DNA of 64,000 nt from Amphibalanus amphitrite (GCF_019059575.1 NW_024881505.1:453501-517500); one strand, 5' to 3'. Counted from the stretch's first letter, positions 1-11,021 are shown. Notes: generated by a model from the letters alone, not told the origin. Translations and numbers: made by a program.

Positions 1-204
1 AGGAATTTCCTTGCATGCTATGGACGATTAGCTATGCATTGATTCATACCATAATACCTGTAGTCATGTGCGAACTTATTGACTGTCTGGGTTGAAGTCA
101 TGTATGCATATTGCATACGTACGTCCAGAGGCAGACGATTTGCGTGTGTCAAAATAGGCCGGCAGGCAACTGCAATTAGCAGCGTGCAAGAGCGGTGACG
201 AAGC

Positions 205-1611
205 ATGGCTTTGTTTCAGATGAAGACGTTTATTCTGCTGACATTCCTCACCTTATTGGCGTACACGGGAGCCCAGGTGGACCCGGCCAGCGACGATGCT
301 GCGTTTTTAGCGTCACTTCTCGGGGAGGTGCCTGCCGACGGACAAACCAACCAGGAGAGCTTCGGCGCCGGCGGCGGCCAGAAGACGGCGAAACCAAAGT
401 GCGGCAGCACCTCCGACATTGACTCGCTGACCTCTGAGCAGTTCCTGGCTCTGCTGTCGGGTGACTGTGATCCTGTGGAGCCGGAGCCGGAGCCGCAGGA
501 GCCGGTGCAGCTGTGCGAGCGTGGCGAGTTCCAGTGCACGCCGTACCACCGGTGTCGCGAGGAGGACATCTACAGCGACGGCATGGGCGACTTCAGCGTG
601 CGCATCGGACTGGCGCAGTACGAGCGAGAGCGCGACTACATCCAGCACTCGGAGTGCCCGCGCTTCGGCGACGTGTGCTGCAGTAATCCGCTCCCCGTGC
701 AGCCGTCCACCCCGCGACCTCCCGAGCCGTACACGCCGCAGTGCGGCCGGCGCAACCAGGACGGTCTGGGCGTGCGCATCGCCGGGTTCCGCGACAGCGA
801 GACGCAGTTCGGCGAGTTCCCCTGGGTGGTGGTGGTGCTGCAGATCCAGGAGGTGGGCGGCGAGCAGCGGCTGACGTTCGTCTGCGCCGGCTCGCTGGTG
901 CACCCCCAGGTGGTGCTCACGGCCGCCCACTCAGTGAACGACATGGCGGACGCTCGGCTGGTGGTGCGACTCGGCGAGTGGGACACGCAGCACGAGTCCG
1001 AGCTCTACCTCCACGAGGACTATGATGTGAGCTCCATCAAGATCCACCCGCAGTTCCACGCTCGCCTGCTGCGGGACGACGTGGCAATGCTGGTGCTGAA
1101 CCAGCCCGTGCCGCTGCAGTCGCACATCGACACCCTCTGCCTGCCCGACCCCGCCGTCAACTACGACAGAGCCGCCTGCGTGACCGCCGGCTGGGGCAAG
1201 GACGCCCTCGAGGACGGCCAGTTCCAGACGGTGCTCAAGAAGGTGGATCTGCCGCACGTGCCGCGCGCTCAGTGCCAGCGCATGCTCCGCAAAACGCCCC
1301 AGCTGGGACGCTACTTCCGGCTGGACCGCTCCTTCACCTGTGCCGGAGGAAACGAGGGCGAGGACGCCTGCAAGGGTGACGGCGGCGCGCCGCTCGCCTG
1401 CCGCGACCCGCAGCAGCCCGACCGCTGGGTGCAGATCGGCGTGGTCTCGTGGGGCGTCGGCTGCGGGGTGTCGGGCGTGCCCGGAGTCTACGCCGATGTG
1501 CGTCCTCACGTCGGCTGGATCAGCGAGACTATCAGTGAGGTGGAGCGGGAGCAGCAGCAGGACATTGACCTCAGCATCTTCGAGCGGCGGCTGACCGGAC
1601 CGCCCGTCTGA
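205..1611 (+). CDS. Clip-domain serine protease homologue (catalytically dead, PPAF-II-like)
   Basis: A 468-residue uninterrupted frame. Residues 1-23 look like a signal peptide; a second Met at residue 6 (base 220) could also start it. A clip domain follows with six cysteines at 104, 111, 117, 151, 158 and 159. The trypsin-like domain begins after the CGRRNQDGLGVRIAGF segment (180-195), the usual activation region of prophenoloxidase-activating cofactors. His242 (TAAH) and Asp292 (DDVAML) of the triad are present, but the catalytic Ser position reads GDGGAP, so Gly393 replaces Ser and proteolysis is not expected. Family knowledge: clip-SPHs are secreted haemolymph proteins that act as cofactors for prophenoloxidase activation after cleavage by an active clip protease. 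An acidic Glu-Pro stretch (92-99) precedes the clip. No intron is visible, which is unusual for this family in many arthropods. Two AATAAA signals lie about 210 bases past the stop. The family call is firm; the exact cofactor role is inferred. Confidence 0.9.
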   Translation: MALFQMKTFILLTFLTLLAYTGAQVDPASDDAAFLASLLGEVPADGQTNQESFGAGGGQKTAKPKCGSTSDIDSLTSEQFLALLSGDCDPVEPEPEPQEPVQLCERGEFQCTPYHRCREEDIYSDGMGDFSVRIGLAQYERERDYIQHSECPRFGDVCCSNPLPVQPSTPRPPEPYTPQCGRRNQDGLGVRIAGFRDSETQFGEFPWVVVVLQIQEVGGEQRLTFVCAGSLVHPQVVLTAAHSVNDMADARLVVRLGEWDTQHESELYLHEDYDVSSIKIHPQFHARLLRDDVAMLVLNQPVPLQSHIDTLCLPDPAVNYDRAACVTAGWGKDALEDGQFQTVLKKVDLPHVPRAQCQRMLRKTPQLGRYFRLDRSFTCAGGNEGEDACKGDGGAPLACRDPQQPDRWVQIGVVSWGVGCGVSGVPGVYADVRPHVGWISETISEVEREQQQDIDLSIFERRLTGPPV

Positions 1612-1817
1612 GAATGCTGTTTGAATTGGCTAAGGCACTGACGATGAGAGAGTCTTAGCGAAAATAATCTTTGCGTCTATGCAAAGTCAAAATGTCTCGA
1701 TTGTATGATTCAGCGCTTCGTATGTTACGAAATGCGACAACATGCACGGTTTACAGCGTGTGGAAGCGTAATATGATTAAAACTCTTGCACGGAGCCTTA
1801 GCCAAGTAATTGGATGT

Positions 1818-1833
1818 AAATAAATCAATAAAA
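1818..1833 (+). promoter_or_regulatory. Polyadenylation signals of the serine protease homologue
   Basis: Two AATAAA hexamers at about 1819-1824 and 1827-1832 lie downstream of the stop at 1611, at a sensible 3' UTR distance. They mark the likely transcript end. Confidence 0.5.
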
Positions 1834-2442
1834 ATTAATCAAAAACGTAAAAATGCAGAGCTTCAAAATATACCACACATATATAACACACAGTCTCAGA
1901 AAATATTTAGCTCCGTATTTGATATGTGGGCAATTTGTAAAATTGATTTAAACACAATCTTTTTTTTTAAAGACAACGGATACATTAAAACTTGAAAAAG
2001 TATAAGATGCATGTTACCGTCAAGGCCAGTTTGAGAAATAACATTAAAAATGGAAAAAGCCAATTTAACACTTTTTAGGTAAGATAAACAAAACAAGTCA
2101 CTTTTGACTGTTTGGCTGTCATTTCTCGTTTTATCTGGCTATCATTTCCCTTTTAATCTCGTTAGCTAAAAACTTGAAGGTATACTTTTCAACAACGCAC
2201 GGAAAAACCCCGACGTCTCTTTTGAAAAGGAAACAGGCATTTACACATGAACAGCTTAACGCGAACATCGAGGCCACATGAATAGCAAAATACATAGAGT
2301 TTATTAATGCTGAATGAGCCGCTACACGTAAGAATCTTATTTGTGATTTTACTCTCCTACCGTGCATCTGAGACAGGCATCTTTTAAATAAAACAATGTA
2401 AATCAGAAAACAGTTCTAAGCTTATGTTTCTTTGTTTGAAAT

Positions 2443-3206
2443 ATGAAACAGTTTCGACATGGTTTCTTGAGCCTTTTGCTGATTCTCATCGGCTGTGCTG
2501 TAGTGCGAGGAGGTGAGTACTTATTATTTCCGAGGAAACTAATATCTAAGTTATCATGATGTATTGATTATTTCAGAGGTTAACGACGCAAATAATTTGT
2601 TCTAAACTCTAGTGCCTTATTGTCAATCTATCATGACTGGACTTTTGTTCATCTTTCGAAATATAATTCAGTTGGCGTTTTGTGAAAACAAGCAGTAAGG
2701 TGCGCTTCAGTTGATATTACTCTATTTCACCCGCAGATGAGGTAGACGTTTCCGTTCAAGATGATGGTGGAGATGACTCTGAAGAAGTCATTACGAAGGA
2801 GGAAACAATAGTGGAAAGCATTCCTGCTCCACCTCGCTCGTCTGCTGTCGAAAAGATCCAGGTCGAAAAAGTAGATGTAACAGGGCCAGATCTTGTCAAG
2901 TTGACAAGAAGGATAGAAGATGCTCTCAATGCAGTCATTGCAAAAGTAGTGCAAAGAAAAAAAGAGATCGCAAACGAGCTTCGTAAATTTGAGGTTGGAA
3001 TAATGAACATTCTTAGACTTCTGGGCTCTGTGCAGCCCAGGTCACGCCGTGAAGCAAAGAAAGGAAGACAGGCTGCCCCCAGTCCAGATGACGACGATGA
3101 TGATGACGACGACGACGATGACGATGACGATGACGACGACGATGATGACGATGATGACGACGATGATAATGATGACGATGACGACGATGACGATGATAAG
3201 AGATAA
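2443..3206 (+). CDS. Secreted Asp-rich protein with C-terminal poly-Asp tail (two exons)
   Basis: Exon 1 is 2443-2512 and ends at GGAG/GTGAGT. Exon 2 is 2737-3206, entered at CCCGCAG. The joined frame gives 179 residues. Residues 1-23 form a clear signal peptide (MKQFRHGFLSLLLILIGCAV then VRG). An acidic segment (24-50) is followed by a predicted helical, charge-alternating middle (about 66-120). A furin-like RSRR site sits at 125-128 and a basic KKGRQ patch follows. Residues 141-177 are 36 Asp and one Asn, and the protein ends Lys-Arg. The Asp codons mix GAT and GAC irregularly. I do not recognise a named family. Secreted poly-Asp tails are compatible with calcium or mineral binding, but that is inference. 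An AATAAA at 3676-3681 may end the transcript. Alternative: the tract is only a microsatellite captured in frame; the intact signal peptide, splice sites and upstream frame argue for a real gene. Confidence 0.7.
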
Positions 3207-4210
3207 GTGCTTGGCAGATCGTCCACGACATTTTGGTGTATTTGATCATAGGTCACAATCGATCATCAAGATGAATGCCAACCATACGTGTAATTTGTGC
3301 TACTTTATCACATTCGACTGTCATCTTTGCCATCAATCGATGTGAACGGACCGCTGTGTCGCGACTGTCATGTCATGACCACTACGTCATTCAATATGAA
3401 AGGCAATAATGACTGCTGTATTATCTACATTGGGACCGTATGTTTGCCCCGCATGATGCGAGTATGGATACAGACCCGATTGCCGCTTATCCCGAGTCGT
3501 TCACGTTTGTCCCACTCCCTATGTCTGTCCCTCATGCGTAATCACCTGCGACATTTGAAATGCGCGCATCAATACCAACTGGAAATGATAAGCCAAAGCA
3601 CTTGTTTGGGCTGACACATATACAGTATTGTAAGTATAGGCAATAGGCATTGCCAGTGATGCATAGAACACAACGAATAAAAGCAAGGGGTCTGTGCCAT
3701 TCTCAAGGCCCGACTTCAAATACCATCATATCTTCATTTCCAATAAGCCCGTCGCTGGGGTCGAATTGGTCTGGCTTTGTCGATGGCTCAGATTCCCCAT
3801 TGCATGGGTGTCGTGCTGAGCAGGCTGAGGTCGGTCACGGAAGGTCGCGGGAGAGCGCTGCCCGGCGACTGGCACGGCCCAGGGCCAGGACAGAGCTGAG
3901 GGGCACGGACGGCTCGTGACGGCGCACCACCGCCGGCAGCCAGCTAACGCCGAACGCAGCGGGAACTCATTTGGAAACGAATGATATCGGCTCTATTCGC
4001 GGGCTCTGACGCTTTAGTGGATTTCGGTGATATGTGGCCGTTAACTGAACCTGCTCCCAGCATGATTATCCGTCATCAATTAATAATGGGTTTTTCTCGG
4101 CACAAATCATAAATCTGCATGAAGTTAACTTGTTTTGGAGTTTAACGACAGACTGAATTAATTTCGCACATAAAATCAAAGTATCCTTCTAACAAGCGAC
4201 TGAGATTGAT
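3207..4210. other. Spacer after the Asp-rich gene
   Basis: It contains the probable 3' UTR with AATAAA at 3676-3681, then a GC-rich block at about 3790-3960 without a convincing frame. Nothing else recognised. Confidence 0.5.
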
Positions 4211-4450
4211 TTTAACCCTCGCCCGTATTGGTGTTTTGCCAACTGCGAACGTATAAGGGGGGGGGGGGAGGGTCCGCTGGACCCCCTCCCCTTGCCGTTT
4301 CGCCCCTGATCGAGCTAGAGCTTCGCGAAAAAACGAGCGTGCTGCCCGTGACGAGGGGACGCCGACGATGCCCAATTTTAGGGTTCTAGGTCATTGGTTG
4401 ATCTTCCAGGTCAGGTCAACAACCCAAAAGTCGGGAAACTCTGGACCTAT
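4211..4450. repeat. End fragment of a dispersed TTAACCC-type repeat
   Basis: Begins TTAACCCTCGCCCGTATTGG, then a G-run/C-run hairpin at about 4257-4290, then a segment ending in GGTCAGGTCAAC. The same order (TTAACCCTTGCCCATATTGG, GTCCGTTGGA, CCCAATTTTA, CAGGTCAGGTCAACGACC) recurs at 58595-58815, so this is a repeat family. No matching right end was identified. Confidence 0.6.
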
Positions 4451-4521
4451 TAGAAGGTCGTAAAGTGTGGCTGCTGTGTGTGTGTGTTTTTTTTTTTTGG
4501 TGTTGATAACATATATCAGGT

Positions 4522-4797
4522 TACACTGAGAGCTGTTTTGATTCCTTTTAAGCATATTAGGGGAATTGGTCTAAAACAACACCCTGATCATTTCTCCGAA
4601 TATACCCCAAATACACTTTCTTTGAATATCACTCTGAAATTCTTCTAATATACCCTACACTGAGAACCTTTTTGATTCCTTTTGAGCATATTAGGGGTTT
4701 TGGTCTAAAACAACACCCTGATCATTTCTTCGAATATACCCAAACTATACCCTTGTTCTTTAAATAGCTCCCTTGAATTCTTCTAATATACCCTAGT
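4522..4797. repeat. Tandem pair of a ~135-bp repeat; left arm of a long inverted repeat
   Basis: Two diverged direct copies start at 4522 and 4657, sharing ACACTGAGA, ATTCCTTTTRAGCATATTAG and GGTCTAAAACAACACCCTGA. The second copy (about 4671-4797) matches the reverse complement of 9677-9803 nearly base for base, so the pair forms inverted flanks around the 4.8-9.7 kb segment. Confidence 0.75.
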
Positions 4798-5189
4798 AAG
4801 TACTGAAGAGGAAAGGAATATGATTACTGTTCTATTCCCTGCGATACCCACAGTACACTCCTTCTAACCTACCAAAATACCCTTACATCGAAACCTCTAG
4901 TATTCCTTCTAAGCGTATAAGGGGAATATTTTGCAAACTATACTCGCATTATACCACGTAACACTCCCGTATTATTCTGTGATTTCCATCACTGATCTCA
5001 ATGTATTCTTGCATTAGACCCCACATAAACCCAGAAGGGAAAATAATAATGCCCTAGGTATATTCGTCGTAGAACTTGCTCAGAAACTGTCTCATTACTC
5101 TCAGCTCCCTCGTCCGATTTCCCTTTATATATCGTAACACATCCAAAACGAGGGTTAAGGTTCTGTAACGCAGATGCGTTACATTTTTT
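4798..5189. other. AT-rich spacer inside the inverted-repeat segment
   Basis: It carries several TATACCC-like and CTTCTAAYSTACC-like motifs resembling the flanking 135-bp repeat. No gene recognised. Confidence 0.4.
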
Positions 5190-5869
5190 TCATCTTTCAT
5201 GCTGAACTGCAAGCTGTGCCACAAGCTGAAACACGGCCATCTGCGAGCGCCGCACAGACACGGTCAGCCGGCTAAATCGGCTGTGATACCCTCTCTCCGT
5301 CCCAGCTGGCGTCCACACAGACGGCGCAGTAGGCTCTGACAAACAGGGGTCCTCTATAGATGACCACCCCACTTCATGAGAACCCGGATCTGAAGCCAAC
5401 AAATAGCATACCGAAACGCGCCATTCTGCCAGCCTCGAGCCATTAATCAGTTTAGCCTTTGGAAAACAAGACTCTGTCCCACGCTCGGCACCCCGCCAGA
5501 GAACAAGGAGAGGGGAGTGCAGACCGGCCCTGATTTGAACCAAAACAAGAAAGGGGAGCGGAGACCGACCCGGGTTGTACGAAAACAGGATGAAATGGAA
5601 CTCGGTCGCCAACGACAAAATATAGGACATCTGGCCGGACCTGACTTCAAAACAAGGGGAGCAGAGGGCCAGGCCCGCCACCTGGCGCCTCAGGCGCCGT
5701 GAGCGCCGGCGGCGAATTCCACCCGGTCGCTGCGTGAAAGGGTGCGACTGCCATGGCCGGAGGGGAACCGAACTTTGTCAGCAAATCACGAACTTTCGAG
5801 GGCGGAGCCGAGTGCAGCTTCTGAGAATGGAGGACGGAGATTGGACAAGGTGATGCTGCCCGGCCCTCT

Positions 5870-6122
5870 GAAGTATGACGTCATCAGAAGTATAAGTTGA
5901 TGAAACGGAACTGAAAAGCTCTCTCGGACGACGCATTCCGCGCTCTCTGGCTCTCTCTCGGACGACGGATCCCACGCCGCTCTTCGCTCTCGGCTCACAT
6001 CTGACACCGTGGACAGCCCACGAGAGACCAGCGGCAGGCATCACGGCGCCGGCGGCGGCTCCGGCCGCCTGGCCGGGCGCTGGACGGTCACGACCATCAT
6101 GTCAGCGACTCCATCTCAAGTA
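5870..6122 (+). promoter_or_regulatory. Putative promoter (CRE plus TATA-like) and first exon
   Basis: A perfect palindromic cAMP-response element TGACGTCA at 5876-5883 lies 7 bases before a TATAAG box at 5891. A GC-rich transcribed-looking stretch follows, with an ATG at 6099 reading MSATPSQ up to a consensus-like donor CAA/GTAAGG at 6120/6121. This is the arrangement of a promoter and short first coding exon. No downstream exon was recognised, so the gene is not identified. It may belong to the repeat segment that contains it. Confidence 0.35.
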
Positions 6123-6750
6123 AGGTCACGCGGTGAACACGGGTGCGCACCTAGTCCCTAAATCCTCCAAGTAACCCCCCCCCCTTTCGTTACTGCTATG
6201 TGAGCCACATCATATTCCCCTTTTAGGTGTCGTTGCGCAATAATTTAGGCCATTCAGTTTAGGTAGTTCAATTTATTTTGGGAACCTTCAGTCTAGGTAG
6301 CTTAAGTTCACAATTCGATTCTGTCAATTATGTAACTGTGCGCGTGGTGCGAGACGCGTGCCGACGTGGACCCTCGTCCGGCGCCCCGTGGTGATTTAAG
6401 CGGACGGAGGGGATTATGCACCGTGGGGAGTCGGGAAAGGGACGGGCGACTGTGTACCGCACCGCGCGGCTTGTGGGGCTCAGTTGATGGGCGGCCTGGG
6501 CCCAGAATGTCTCCTTTAAATTTGACTTGTAAGGGAATTTAAGGTGTTGCGTCGGAGTATGTAAATAAATGGGACTTGTAAATATTGAAATACGAGTGTG
6601 AGTAGTGCTGAAGGGGCAGGGATCGGAGGATGGAGCATAAAAGGCCATATGCTAACCCACAGTCAGGAAAGAGGTCGTTTCCAAGGTGTCTGGCCAGAGT
6701 AATTTACAACGATCAGTTCTCTTTATCTGTTGATTTTACACAGTGCACAA

Positions 6751-7560
6751 AGCGATTATACACAACACATGCAGGGCCTCCCTAGCCTAGCCGATACTGG
6801 AGCTTCTCCGGTTGACTCCTAAGTGCCCTTGCCAGTGGATTTCCTGGCACTCCATCCTCCCCAAATTATCCCACGGTCCAAACAATAGCGATTACACACA
6901 ACACCCACAGGACCTCCCTAGCCTAGCCGATACTGGAGCTTCTCCGGTTGACTCCTAAGTGCCCTTGCCAGTGGATTTCCTGGCACTCCATCCTCCCCAA
7001 ATTATCCCACGGTCCAACAATAGCGATTATACACAACACACACAGGACCTCCCTAGCCTAGCCGATACTGGAGCTTCTCCGGTTGACTCCTAAGTGCCCT
7101 TGCCAGTGGATTTCCTGGCACTCCATCCTCCCCAAATTATCCCACGGTCCAAACAATAGCGATTACACACAATACACACAGGACCTCCCTAGCCTAACCG
7201 ATACTGGAGCTTCTCCGGTTGACTCCTAAGTGCCCTTGCCAGTGGATTTCCTGGCACTCCATCCTCCCCAAATTATCCCACGGTCCAAACAATAGCGATT
7301 ACACACAACACATACAGGACCTCCCTAGCCTAACCGATACTGGAGCTTCTCCGGTTGACTCCTAAGTGCCCTTGCCAGTGGATTTCCTGGCACTCCATCC
7401 TCCCCAAATTATCCCACGGTCCAAATGATAGCGATTATACACAACACATACGGGACCTCCCTAGCCCAACCGATACTGGAGCTTCTCCGGTTGACTCCCA
7501 AGTGCCCTCGCCAGCGGATTTCCTGGCGCTCTACCCTATCCAGCGGTCCGAATATAAGGA
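6751..7560. repeat. 136-bp tandem satellite, six copies
   Basis: Units start with AGCGATTAYACACAA at 6751, 6887, 7022, 7158, 7294 and 7430, so the period is 135-136 bases. Copies 1-5 are almost identical; the sixth diverges and decays after about 7530. Each unit includes CCTCCCTAGCCTA, GGAGCTTCTCCGGTTGACTC and CCCCAAATTATCCCACGG. No coding frame is conserved across copies. Confidence 0.9.
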
Positions 7561-7904
7561 GCACACATAGACCTTGCCGCACACGAAATATTTGTAACTT
7601 TACCCCACATGGACACTGGGGACACTGCAAGGGACGGAACCGGGGAGATAGATGATGCACGTCACGCCCCTGTGCGTGGAAAGTCCACCGACGCGGCCAT
7701 GGGTTAGGAGGGAGATAAGAAGCGAGTGAAATGGAATTGAAGACTGTACACGTAGAGGAATCGGATTTCCTGAATGAAGCTCAGCTCGGATAGACCCCAC
7801 TTAAATAGTAGGCCTCGCTTGGGTAAGCCCTGGATACGTGCAATAAGTCGCGAAGTGAAGAGAAAGGGTGAGAGCGAGTTGAGGATCGATTATTGAGGAT
7901 GAGT

Positions 7905-8705
7905 GCATAGCCGACAAAGGCTAATCCGTTCGGTTGCCGGCGCGGGCCCCATAAAGCCGTGGCTATACGGAGACGATGCAGGCAGCCCGGAGGGACCTAG
8001 TGACCCCGCCCGGTTTTAAAAGATAGGTTAGGTCCGCTATCGGTCCATTGAGTGATCAGCGCAGGATGACATTCGATAAGTGACGTAGGTAGTTTCGGAG
8101 ATGGTTAGGACCCCAGGCGTCCCAGCGAGGAGACGTATGCCGCCGGTTAAGTAATGTCCCGCGAAGAAACGTGTGATGCTGCAGGACGGGGGTGAACATT
8201 AAATACCAAAGCATGCGAGTCGGGTGATCGCGGTAAGTCGGTACTGGCCACCCCGCTGTCAGTCGATTTACTCCGGCCGTGCAGCGGTCATTTCGGTTAG
8301 GTCTGTGACGACAGCTTAACTACCAGCAACGGATAGATAGGGCTTCGGGCACCTATAACGCTGGTAGTCGTGGATTGTGTGAAGCCAACGGAGGCTTACC
8401 CGTTCGGTCGCCGGTGCTGTTCCAAAAGCCGTGGCTATACGGAGACGATGCAGGCAGCCCGGACGGACCTAGTTACCCAGCCCGGTTTCAAATTTTAGAT
8501 AAGCCCATTGCGGGCCGTGGTACGCTTAGTTTTCGTTTTATTATAGGCAATTTGGCATAAACTGGTAGTCATGGATTCGTGTAAAGCCGACGAACGACTA
8601 ACCCCTTTCGGTCGCCGGGGGCTGGCCCGAAAACCGCGGCTATACGGAGACGACGCAGGCAGCCCGGACGGACCTTAGTTACCCAGCCCCGGTCTCAAAT
8701 TTCAA
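7905..8705. repeat. Three copies of a ~125-bp GC-rich repeat
   Basis: Copies at about 7905-8020, 8365-8492 and 8570-8702 share GCCGTGGCTATACGGAGACG, CAGGCAGCCCGGA and a CCCGGTYT end, with a common TCGGTYGCCGG segment before. The spacing is irregular, unlike the neighbouring satellite. Not recognisable as tRNA or rRNA. Confidence 0.7.
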
Positions 8706-9676
8706 ATAAGTCCCCCGCGGAAACCGGACTACACAGTGCCCTGCGAGCCGTAGTCTCGGAACCGCTGGCCGAAGACATTTATGTTTTTTTTTTGTGTAGG
8801 TAGTTCGACATGGTGATGGGACGGACCGCAATAAGTCACGTAACGCGAAGGTCGAGTGCCGAAATATGTGGTGGGTCGTATTCTAATTGTGTAGCGTGAG
8901 CATTATGAAGCGTTTGTCTGATGTACGGAACATTGTGGTTATGAAGGGATAACGGTTAAATGACATTTAAGGCCAATGACTCGATAACGACTTTGCGCGC
9001 GCCCTAGCACCACCGGGGGAAGTTAGGAAAAAGGGGAGGGACCGGAGATGGTCAACTCTGGTAAATTACGAGGTATAAGTGGACGAATGACATGGTTGTA
9101 AGGGGATGGATAAATGGACGAATGATTGATACATATATCTGGTGGGAGATGACCCTCAAGCTAGGAAGGGCGCTGTTGTTTGAGAGTGGGACTTTTTGTT
9201 AAATAGAGTTGATTTCTATACCAATATGATCGAGGGTAATTGATTAACATTTATCATTATCTCCCATTCCCTAACCCTGGCCTATGTGTTTCCGATGATT
9301 GATCGCCCCGAAGTAGAGTCTGAGTCGGAACGGGTTCGCGAGGGGCTGGACACAGAGGAGGGCTTCTAGGAGCGCGCCGACGTAGCTCTCAATAACGAAA
9401 GACACTGGCCGGTTAGCTTGCTCTCCATCACTATCGAAAGACACTGCCGGTTAGCCCCGCAACGCCGCGAAACCCCGCTACAGTTCTATCCCCAGCAGGG
9501 CGCGTATGGCTGAATAGCCCAGCGGGACGCGGGTTAGTGGTCAGCAACACGTCCAGGGAGCGACTGCCCGTCCTCCTCGCCCGCCCGGCCGGCCAGTCCC
9601 GGCCCGCCGACCGGTCACCGCCGGAGGCGCCGAGCGGCACAGGTACGGTATCTGACAGTAGCGGCAGAGACTGTAC
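8706..9676. other. Spacer within the inverted-repeat segment
   Basis: Mixed composition with a GC-rich patch at about 9420-9640. No splice-framed exon or known family was recognised. Confidence 0.4.
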
Positions 9677-9803
9677 ACTAGGGTATATTAGAAGAATTCA
9701 AGGGAGGTATTTAAAGAATGAGGGTATAGTTTGGGTATGTTCGAAGAAAATGATCAGGGTGTTGTTTTAGACCAAAACCCCTGATATGCTTAAAAGGAAT
9801 CAT
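9677..9803. repeat. Right arm of the long inverted repeat
   Basis: Reverse complement of 4671-4797 with only scattered differences (for example TCATTTTCTTCGAACATACCC against TCATTTCTTCGAATATACCC). It closes the segment of about 5.1 kb that holds the putative promoter and the 136-bp satellite. Confidence 0.8.
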
Positions 9804-9954
9804 TTGAGGAATCATTTGAGTATCTTAAGGGCATTCCGCCAGGAAAACGGCAGAGTTATAGGAGCATGACACACCATGATCAAAGGGAATAGAGAATCGT
9901 TTTGGTTTTCAGTGTAGTTTTGATCGCAGATGATGTCTTCATGCATTTTGGGCC

Positions 9955-10512
9955 AGGGCGGGTCAGGTCAGGTCAGGTCAACCAGTAGGGGTCCTGCCGG
10001 GTATTCGTAGAAGCTGTCAACCGCCTCTGACAGCTTCGTAACATGCTACGAAGGCACCAAAACTACTCTGCAAATGCTCAAAAGGCTTCTTAATTCAAAT
10101 TCAGCTCCAAAAACTAGCCTAGAAACACGTAAAACTCGAAAAAGTAAACCGAGGCCATCAAATGTCATTGACCTGACCTGACCTTCAGGTGACCTTGACA
10201 CTCAACCTCATGCATTAGAGCAGCATCATATCACCATCACATGTTTTAGAGCTTGAAATCACGAAAAGACTGCAAACGCACAGCTAACGCGAGCCGACAT
10301 GTGCCGAATTGCGATTCTGGTCAAACATGGTCTTGAAAAGTAGGTCACAGGTCAAAGGTCATTTGGGTCAGGATCATGATATTTTTAAAATAGGTGTAAA
10401 ATTGATCAACTCGAGGGTACCGAAAGTTTCGTCGCGATCGGCCGCTTTTTACGCAAGTTATTCGAAAAAAACGAGGGGGGTCCGTTCGACCCCCCCCCCC
10501 CCTATATCGTAC
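9955..10512. repeat. AGGTCA-rich repeat with terminal C-run hairpin
   Basis: Direct AGGTCA half-sites at 9965-9985, inverted ones at 10175-10197, and a hairpin GGGGGGTCCGTTCGACCCCCC at about 10475-10496. This resembles the ends of the TTAA-flanked elements at 38.4, 55.2 and 59.7 kb, so it is probably a decayed relative. Confidence 0.5.
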
Positions 10513-10521
10513 GAGGTTTAA

Positions 10522-11021
10522 AGGGACTATCCCACATTTAACATGGGGTTTCATGGGTTGAGATAGCCAAGTTTGCGGCGAGGTTCAGAAACCACTATCT
10601 ATCTAGGTTGCAACCCCCGCGGCATCTTGGTGTTGAAGAAATTCGTTCCCTTCATTTGAAAATGGGCCTTGTACAAGGCCCTATCTTCAACATGGAGCGA
10701 CCGTTAGTGTGACGTCACCTCGTTTAGTCATTCTGATTTAAATGGGTTTGTTCGTTGAAAAATCGCTTAAAACTTGGTCTGAACTTTGTTGTGGTGCCTA
10801 CAGAGTAAAAAGAATCAGCTTTATGACAGTAATGTGGCCTGGGGAAGGAGGTAATTTTGGGCTGTGACGTCACATATTTGAAAGTTTGTGTTTGGAATAT
10901 GGGAAGCCTAAGATGTTTAATGAAAAATAAATGCCAGAACCGTGTTCCTGGTCATCCAATCTATAATGTCGGGCACAATTTAACTGGTTTTAACAACATT
11001 TTAGAAGGTGGGATAGTCCCT
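10522..11021. mobile_element. TTAA-flanked miniature element, AGGGACTATCCCAC terminal repeats
   Basis: The 500-bp element is flanked by TTAA at 10518-10521 and 11022-11025. Its ends are inverted: AGGGACTATCCCACATTTAA on the left and the complement of AAGGTGGGATAGTCCCT on the right. The interior has no transposase frame. Related copies lie at 35328-35794 and about 35799-36284. TTAA target duplication is the signature of piggyBac-type integration (family knowledge). Confidence 0.75.

Noticed and set aside
313-1509. Long minus-strand and alternate plus frames across the serine protease homologue
   Set aside because: Shadows of a GC-rich coding exon; only the 205-1611 frame has a signal peptide, clip and protease motifs.
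2756-3249. Poly-Ser and His/Arg frames opposite the Asp tract
   Set aside because: Antisense of GAY codons; no signal peptide or splice logic.
6751-7560. CRISPR-like array
   Set aside because: The 136-bp units are contiguous with no unique spacers, and the DNA is eukaryotic.
7905-8705. Possible tRNA-derived SINE
   Set aside because: No convincing A and B boxes or cloverleaf could be made from the repeated segment.
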